The position numbers and the translations under genes are program-made. A stretch of 38,370 nt of DNA from Bacteroidales bacterium. GTDB lineage: Bacteria > Bacteroidota > Bacteroidia > Bacteroidales > UBA932. A model generated the notes under the pieces. The model made no database searches and was not told where the DNA came from. It saw nothing but the letters and a program-made list of their open reading frames with translations. Shown piece after piece: positions 33,963 to 38,370 of this stretch. How positions within the stretch are numbered: the first letter of the stretch is position 1; every line of letters begins with the position of its first letter. Location: assembly GCA_017471045.1 (NCBI GenBank), contig JAFUWZ010000054.1:1-38370 (forward strand). Direction: 5' to 3'.

Positions 33963-33970
33963 TATATTTG
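33963..33970 (+). promoter_or_regulatory. -7 element of the lipoprotein-SPOR-rpoN operon
   Basis: TATATTTG ends 5 nt before ATG 33976, predicting a leader of about 2 nt. A run of six T (33944-33949) lies in the -33 area. Confidence 0.55.
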
Positions 33971-33975
33971 CACCT

Positions 33976-34479
33976 ATGCAAGTATCCAGAAGCCTCTATC
34001 CGATCCGGCTCGCGGCGCTCCTCGCGCTGCTGATCATGTCCGTGGCCTGCAACAAGTTCAAGGAACTCGACGTGACTTCCTGCGAGGTGGCGTCGCTCAC
34101 CCCGAAAGGTTTCCGTTCGGTCGACGCCGTCCTGTCCGTCGGCGTGCACAACCCGACGCTCGCTTTCACCTTGTCCGATATCGCCGGCAGCATCCGCAAC
34201 GGAGACCTGACCATCGCGACTTTCACCGGAGGGCCCGTGACGGTCGCGAAGAAGAGCGACGGCGTGTACAACCTGCCCTGCACCCTGATGCTGGAAGAGG
34301 GCCTGTCGCTTTTCGAGATCATCAACCTGATCAAGACGATGAATTTCGGCGGATACACGGTCGACGTCTCCGGCGAAGTCTCGCTCACCAACGGCCTGAA
34401 AAAGAAACTTTCCTACGAAGATATCCCGCTCGAATCCCTGCTGGACAAGAGTTCGCTCCGGGAGTCGCTCAAACTCTAG
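33976..34479 (+). CDS. LEA-like lipoprotein of unknown function
   Basis: From MQVSRSLYPIRLAALLALLI the protein has 167 aa with a lipobox (MSVAC, lipidated Cys25). The mature part has a single beta-sandwich with the pattern of LEA_2/WHy domains: LDVTSCEVASLTPKGFRSVD, LSVGVHNPTLAFTLSDIAGS and YTVDVSGEVSLTNGLKKKLS. Such domains occur in bacterial periplasmic proteins, where their role is not settled. The SPOR-domain gene follows after 5 nt, so a link to the cell envelope is likely. The start at 33976 is set by the promoter, since ATG 33952 lies upstream of the -7 box. Confidence 0.75.
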   Translation: MQVSRSLYPIRLAALLALLIMSVACNKFKELDVTSCEVASLTPKGFRSVDAVLSVGVHNPTLAFTLSDIAGSIRNGDLTIATFTGGPVTVAKKSDGVYNLPCTLMLEEGLSLFEIINLIKTMNFGGYTVDVSGEVSLTNGLKKKLSYEDIPLESLLDKSSLRESLKL

Positions 34480-34484
34480 CGCCC

Positions 34485-35048
34485 ATGAAAAAGTTTACGC
34501 TTTTCCTCACGATAGGCCTGCTGACCGGCCTTGCCCTGCGCGCCCAGGACAAACCCGCCGGCATGGTCGCGGTCGATTCGATCGTGTACCGCCCGTCTGC
34601 GGTTTCCGACGCCTCCCTGGAGGGCAAGTCCATCTTTTCCGTCCTTACCGGAGAGGCCAAGGGCGTCACCATCAGCCAGGACCCCAGCATCGTGACGGCG
34701 ATGAATTCGCACATTTCCTACAACCGCAGGAAGAAATACACCGGCTACCGGGTCCGGATCTTCTTCGACAACAAGCAGGATTCGCGCGGTGCGTCCGAAG
34801 CGGCGATGCGCCGTTTCCAGGGCGCCTTCCCCGGTTATTCGGCCTACCGCAGTTTCACCAGCCCGCATTTCAAGGTGACCGTGGGTGACTTCCGGACCAA
34901 GTCCGAAGCCGTCCAGCTGCTGAGCCGCGTGAAGGGGATGTTCCCGAGCGCCTTTATCGTCAAGGAGCAGATCAATTATCCTTCCGCCGACCGCCGCAGC
35001 GCTTTCGTCACCGATACGGTCCAGGTGTACAGACCCGCCGCCAAATAG
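34485..35048 (+). CDS. SPOR-domain protein
   Basis: This 187-aa protein has a signal peptide (MKKFTLFLTIGLLTGLALRA, near LRAQDK). The C-terminal region from about residue 90 is a SPOR repeat domain: KYTGYRVRIFFDNKQDSRGA, then FPGYSAYRSFTSPHFKVTVG and DFRTKSEAVQLLSRVKGMFP. SPOR domains bind peptidoglycan stripped of stem peptides at division sites. The N-terminal segment (VAVDSIVYRPSAVSDA) has no named domain. It is the middle gene of the lipoprotein-SPOR-rpoN set; rpoN starts 10 nt after its stop. Confidence 0.85.
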   Translation: MKKFTLFLTIGLLTGLALRAQDKPAGMVAVDSIVYRPSAVSDASLEGKSIFSVLTGEAKGVTISQDPSIVTAMNSHISYNRRKKYTGYRVRIFFDNKQDSRGASEAAMRRFQGAFPGYSAYRSFTSPHFKVTVGDFRTKSEAVQLLSRVKGMFPSAFIVKEQINYPSADRRSAFVTDTVQVYRPAAK

Positions 35049-35058
35049 AAAGGAAGCG

Positions 35059-36477
35059 ATGATCAAGCAGGGACTGGAACTTAAACAGCAGCAGAAACTT
35101 TCTCCACTGCAGATCCAGACGATCCGTCTGATCGAGACTCCGATCGTGGAGCTCGCGCAGGCCGTACGGAACGAGCTGGACAACAATCCCGTGCTTGATG
35201 ACGACCGCAAGGGCGACGAGAAAGAGGAATCGGACGAGCAGCCCAAGGATGTCTCGATCGACGAGATCAAGGACGACGGCGACATTCCCGCCTACCGCCT
35301 GCAAGTCAACAACTGGGGCAAGGACGAGCGCCCCGAGTACAACACCTTTTCCGTCAAGGAAAGCTTCACCCAGAGCCTGATGGACCAGCTGGGCTTCCGT
35401 CAGTTGTCCCCCCACGAATACGAGATCGGCAAATTCATCATCGGCAGCCTGGACGAAGACGGCTATCTGCGCCGGGATGATGCGTCGCTGGTCGACGACC
35501 TGGCCTTCCGCGCCAATATCATCACCGACGAGGAGGAAATCAGGCGGATCCTCGCCGTCATCCAGGAGTTTGAGCCCGCGGGCGTGGGCGCGCATGACCT
35601 GCGCGAATGTCTGCTCCTGCAGCTGCGCAGCAGCGAACGGACCGAAGATACCGTCCATGCCGAGACGATCCTGCGCGACTATTTCCCGGACTTCGCCGCC
35701 AAGCATTTCCAGAAGATCATGAACCGCATGGGGATCGACAAGGATCAGCTCAAGGCGGCGGCCAGGCGCATCGGCAAGCTCAATCCGGCGCCCGGCGGCC
35801 AGGTGGATGACTCCTACTCCGACCAGGCGCAGCAGGTCGTGCCGGACTTCGTGCTGGATCTCGCCCCGGACGGCAGCCTCCTCCTCTCGATGCCCCGTTT
35901 CCCGATGCCGGAGATCAAGGTCAAGAAAAAATACTCGGATATCCTGGAAACCGCCAAGACCACGAACGACCCCAAGGTCAAGGAGGCCGCCGTGTTCGTC
36001 AAGCAGCGGGTGGATTCCGCCAAATGGTTCGTCGAGGCACTCAAGCAGCGTCACAATACGCTCCAGACGACGATGCAGACCATCGTCGATTTCCAGCACG
36101 ACTATTTCGTGGACGGCGACGAGTCCAAACTCAAGCCGATGGTCCTCAAGGATATCGCCGAGATCACCGGATTCGACATCTCCACGATTTCCCGGGTCGT
36201 GAGCAGCAAATATATCGAGACCCATTTCGGCATCTTCCCGCTGAAGTATTTCTTCTCCGAAGGTTTGGAGAACAAGGAAGGCGAAGAGGTCTCGACGCGC
36301 GGTCTCAAGAAGGCCCTCCAGGAACTGGTCGACGGGGAAGACAAGTCCAAACCCCTGACAGACGACCAGCTGGTCGATGCGCTCTCGGCCAAAGGCTTCA
36401 AGGTCGCCCGCCGCACCATCGCCAAATACCGCGACCAGCTCGGCATCGCCAAGGCGCGGCTCCGCAAGGAATTATAG
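35059..36477 (+). CDS. rpoN: RNA polymerase sigma-54 factor
   Basis: The 472-aa protein has the three regions of sigma-54: a Gln/Leu-rich N-terminus for activator response (LKQQQKLSPLQIQTIRLIET), an acidic linker (about residues 45-85), the core-binding domain and the DNA-binding part with a helix-turn-helix (LKDIAEITGFDISTISRVVS) and the RpoN box (ARRTIAKYRDQLGI). It directs polymerase to -24/-12 promoters, which need an AAA+ activator; no activator gene is seen here. It ends convergent with radC, overlapping by 6 nt. Confidence 0.96.
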   Translation: MIKQGLELKQQQKLSPLQIQTIRLIETPIVELAQAVRNELDNNPVLDDDRKGDEKEESDEQPKDVSIDEIKDDGDIPAYRLQVNNWGKDERPEYNTFSVKESFTQSLMDQLGFRQLSPHEYEIGKFIIGSLDEDGYLRRDDASLVDDLAFRANIITDEEEIRRILAVIQEFEPAGVGAHDLRECLLLQLRSSERTEDTVHAETILRDYFPDFAAKHFQKIMNRMGIDKDQLKAAARRIGKLNPAPGGQVDDSYSDQAQQVVPDFVLDLAPDGSLLLSMPRFPMPEIKVKKKYSDILETAKTTNDPKVKEAAVFVKQRVDSAKWFVEALKQRHNTLQTTMQTIVDFQHDYFVDGDESKLKPMVLKDIAEITGFDISTISRVVSSKYIETHFGIFPLKYFFSEGLENKEGEEVSTRGLKKALQELVDGEDKSKPLTDDQLVDALSAKGFKVARRTIAKYRDQLGIAKARLRKEL

Positions 36478-37161
36478 GACCTGCACCGTCCGCTCGTCCG
36501 TAAAGCTGTAATAAGCGTCGTCACATACGATGATGTGGTCGAGGAGCGTCAGTTCCATCGACCGGGCGGCTTTCTGCAGGGCCTTGGTCTCGGAAATGTC
36601 GGCCTGGCCCGGGCGCGGATCGCCGGAAGGATGGTTATGGACCAGGATCAGGCCCTGGGCCCCCCGGTCGAGGGCCCGGCGGATGATATCCTTCACGTCG
36701 ATGGTGGTCGCCACACTGCCGCCGAGGGTCATCTGCTGACGGTCAATCAGACGCTGCGCCTGGTTGACCATCAGGACCCAGCACTCTTCGTGGGTCAAGC
36801 CTTTCAGGGTGGGGATCATGATCTGATAGACCTGTTCCGGCGTCCGGATGGGATCGGCCGGATGCGCCTGGGTTTCGTCCAGGAACCGGCGTCCCAGTTC
36901 GAAAGCGGCGAGGAGGGTCGCAGCCTTGTCCGACTTGATCCCCGGGAGGGCGCACAGGTCCTCCCGACAGAAGGCGGCCAGACGGGTCAGGCGGCCGCCG
37001 GCCCTGCTGAAGAGCCGGTGTGCCAGGTCCAGGACATTGGCGTCCCGGGTGCCGGTACGGAGGAGGATGGCCAGGAGTTCGGCGGTGCCGAGGGCGCGGG
37101 GGCCACGGGCGAGGAGTTTCTCGCGCGGGCGCTCGCTGGGGCTGAAGTCTGAAATTTTCAT
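36472..37161 (-). CDS. radC: RadC-like JAB-domain protein
   Basis: From MKISDFSPSERPREKLLARG the protein has 229 aa, the usual length. The N-terminal helix-hairpin-helix part contains RALGTAELLAILLRTGT and LCALPGIKSDKAATLLAAFE. The JAMM/MPN+ metal site is LVHNHPSGDPRPGQADI (H-x-H-x10-D). Long thought to act in DNA repair, the family has no proven activity in most bacteria; a metal-dependent peptidase or nuclease has been proposed. A longer start at 37299 reads into the inverted repeat and is rejected. Confidence 0.93.
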   Translation of the reverse strand: MKISDFSPSERPREKLLARGPRALGTAELLAILLRTGTRDANVLDLAHRLFSRAGGRLTRLAAFCREDLCALPGIKSDKAATLLAAFELGRRFLDETQAHPADPIRTPEQVYQIMIPTLKGLTHEECWVLMVNQAQRLIDRQQMTLGGSVATTIDVKDIIRRALDRGAQGLILVHNHPSGDPRPGQADISETKALQKAARSMELTLLDHIIVCDDAYYSFTDERTVQVL

Positions 37162-37237
37162 AGTTCGGTTGTATCGAGCCTGCAAGATAGCTCCCGCAAA
37201 CGGAAAAATCTTTAAAAAACATAAAAATATACCCGCC

Positions 37238-37307
37238 GAAGCGCTGTGCAGTTTCGGGAGCAGAATCTTTGCCCTTCGGGAAAGCTCCCGAAATTGCACG
37301 GCGCTTC
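37238..37307. repeat. 24-bp inverted repeat between radC and the HAD gene
   Basis: The arms at 37238-37261 (GAAGCGCTGTGCAG then TTTCGGGAGC) and 37284-37307 are complementary at 22 of 24 positions, one mismatch being a G.U in RNA. The loop is 22 nt. It lies upstream of both divergent genes, 77 nt from radC and 37 nt from the HAD gene. Confidence 0.85.
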
Positions 37308-37320
37308 AGCAAAAAAGTAT

Positions 37321-37328
37321 TACCTTTG
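37321..37328 (+). promoter_or_regulatory. -7 element of the HAD gene
   Basis: TACCTTTG, start near 37332, leader about 13 nt. The TTG at 37294-37296, inside the right arm of the inverted repeat, could serve as a distant -33 element. Confidence 0.5.
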
Positions 37329-37344
37329 TAAAAAGACAGATCGT

Positions 37345-38235
37345 ATGCGTGCCAACTACAACCAGACACTGACCCTGGCGCAGCGCGAAGGCCTGCGACG
37401 CCTCAAACATATCGCCCTCGACATGGACGGCACCCTCTACCTCGGCAGCCGCCTCTTCCCCTTTACCCTTGACTTTCTCGACCGGCTCGGCAGGATCGGC
37501 ATCGGACACTCCTTCCTGACCAACAACCCGACCCGCTCTGTCGCCGACTACCTCACAAAACTCGCCGGGCTCGGCATCTCGGCCACCGAAGACAACATGT
37601 ACACCACTTCGCTCGCCGCGATCGACTACATCAAGGAGCATCACCCGCAGGCCCGGCGCCTCTTCATGCTGGGCACCCCCAGCATGGTCAGCCAGTTCGA
37701 GAAAGCCGGATTCGAGGCCTGCGCCGACGATCCTGCCGACGTGCCGGACGTGCTGGTCGTCGCCTTCGACACAACACTGGTTTACTCCCGTCTCTGCCGG
37801 GCGGCCTGGTGGGCCAGCCAGGGCATCCCCTACGTGGCGACCAACCCCGACCGCGTGTGCCCGACCGACCAGCCCACCGTACTGGTGGACTGCGGTTCCC
37901 TGCAGAAATGCATCGAGCACGCCACCCTCCGCCGGCCCGACATCGTCCTCGGCAAACCCGACCCCACGATGCTCTACGGCATCTGCCACCGCCACGGCAT
38001 CCGGCCCGACGAGATCGCGATGGTCGGAGACCGGATCTATACCGACACGGCCATGGCCCACAACGCCGGCGCATTCGGGGTCCTGACCCTCTCCGGCGAA
38101 ACGACACTCGATACAGCCCTTGCCGTCGCCGCCGACGCCGCCATCAACCCGGCTCCGGAGTTTTATCCCCCGGACCTGATCATCCGCGACGTAGCCGAAC
38201 TCGCCGACCTCCTCGAATCCGTCCGCCGCTCCTAA
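37345..38235 (+). CDS. HAD-IIA family phosphatase (NagD-like)
   Basis: The protein has 296 aa from MRANYNQTLTLAQREGLRRL. HAD motif I is ALDMDGTLYLG (nucleophile Asp, about residue 26), motif II is FLTNNPTRS, motif III is the Lys in GKPDPTMLY and motif IV is MVGDRIYTDTAMA. The spacing with a cap between motifs II and III (C2 type) is that of NagD and phosphoglycolate/4-nitrophenyl phosphatases, which act on small cytosolic phosphate esters. The substrate is not predictable. The start at 37345 follows the -7 box; the upstream ATG 37246 lies within the inverted repeat and is rejected. Confidence 0.9.
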   Translation: MRANYNQTLTLAQREGLRRLKHIALDMDGTLYLGSRLFPFTLDFLDRLGRIGIGHSFLTNNPTRSVADYLTKLAGLGISATEDNMYTTSLAAIDYIKEHHPQARRLFMLGTPSMVSQFEKAGFEACADDPADVPDVLVVAFDTTLVYSRLCRAAWWASQGIPYVATNPDRVCPTDQPTVLVDCGSLQKCIEHATLRRPDIVLGKPDPTMLYGICHRHGIRPDEIAMVGDRIYTDTAMAHNAGAFGVLTLSGETTLDTALAVAADAAINPAPEFYPPDLIIRDVAELADLLESVRRS

Positions 38236-38240
38236 CCCGT

Positions 38241-38313
38241 GGTAAGTGATCAACTTACCTTCAGTCAGTTACGAATTACCCTTGCAACGTTTGTCCGCAA
38301 GGGTAATTCGTAA
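38241..38313. repeat. Tandem hairpins after the HAD gene
   Basis: GGTAAGT-gatca-ACTTACC (38241-38259) is followed by a perfect 17-bp stem: TTACGAATTACCCTTGC (38269-38285) and its complement (38297-38313) with an 11-nt loop. No T run follows, so this is not a classical terminator. The remaining 57 nt to the window end show nothing I recognise. Confidence 0.8.
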
Positions 38314-38370
38314 TACATTCGCTATCAATCCCTTGTCCATCACGACCTAAGACCAAAGGCCGGTGCGGCA

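Overview
The window looks like a chromosome segment of a GC-rich member of the Bacteroidales (Alistipes/Rikenellaceae or Cryptobacteroides-like). The reasons are the FimA/Mfa-type fimbrillin lipoproteins, an UpxY-type capsule antiterminator, a DUF5723 outer-membrane protein, many SPII lipoproteins, sigma-54, and repeated promoters of the Bacteroidetes type (TTTG, about 20 nt, TAnnTTTG). No rRNA, transposase, CRISPR array or phage gene was seen.

Layout. 1-8970 (minus strand): a surface-polysaccharide locus read from right to left: upxY, a small ORF, a leader with an intrinsic terminator, a Wza-like export lipoprotein, a Wzc-like co-polymerase/tyrosine kinase, the ABC-2 permease and ATPase of a Wzm/Wzt-type exporter, a GT4 and a GT2 glycosyltransferase, and a pyruvyl transferase cut by the window edge. 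Several of these genes overlap by 4-26 nt. 9043-13377 (minus): a fimbrial operon (small 63-aa protein, fimbrillin-like lipoprotein, vWA-domain Mfa5-like protein) that runs towards upxY with only 72 nt between and no visible promoter. 13378-15806: an intergenic island with an XRE-antitoxin/AbiEii-toxin pair, a candidate structured RNA, and direct repeats outside the pair. 15807-21989 (plus): a second fimbrial operon (63-aa protein, fimbrillin, tip-like protein, fimbrial lipoprotein) ended by a strong hairpin. The two fimbrial operons share a leader of the same length with the same palindrome.

22282-28249 (minus): a DUF5723 protein with a lipoprotein partner, then an operon of a nitroreductase lipoprotein with a Cys-Cys repeat domain, a six-hairpin glycosidase and a PAP2 phosphatase. 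28747-28823: tRNA-His with its terminator. 28915-32420 (plus): a carboxypeptidase-regulatory-like protein followed by glpK and glpF. 32459-33910 (minus): miaB with an in-frame 33-bp inverted repeat. 33976-36477 (plus): lipoprotein, SPOR-domain protein, rpoN. 36472-37161 (minus): radC. 37345-38235 (plus): a HAD-IIA phosphatase.

The theme is the cell surface: capsule export, two fimbriae, lipoproteins and a possible lipid phosphatase. Four unusually long C/G runs (9, 13, 9 and 12 nt) lie in upxY, in the small ORF after it, in the leader of fimbrial operon 1, and in the PAP2 gene. If their lengths vary between cells, these surface functions could switch by slipped-strand mispairing. Other notable items are the CCQ-repeat nitroreductase, the palindromic insertion in miaB, the candidate RNA beside the toxin-antitoxin pair, and a set of large intergenic palindromes.
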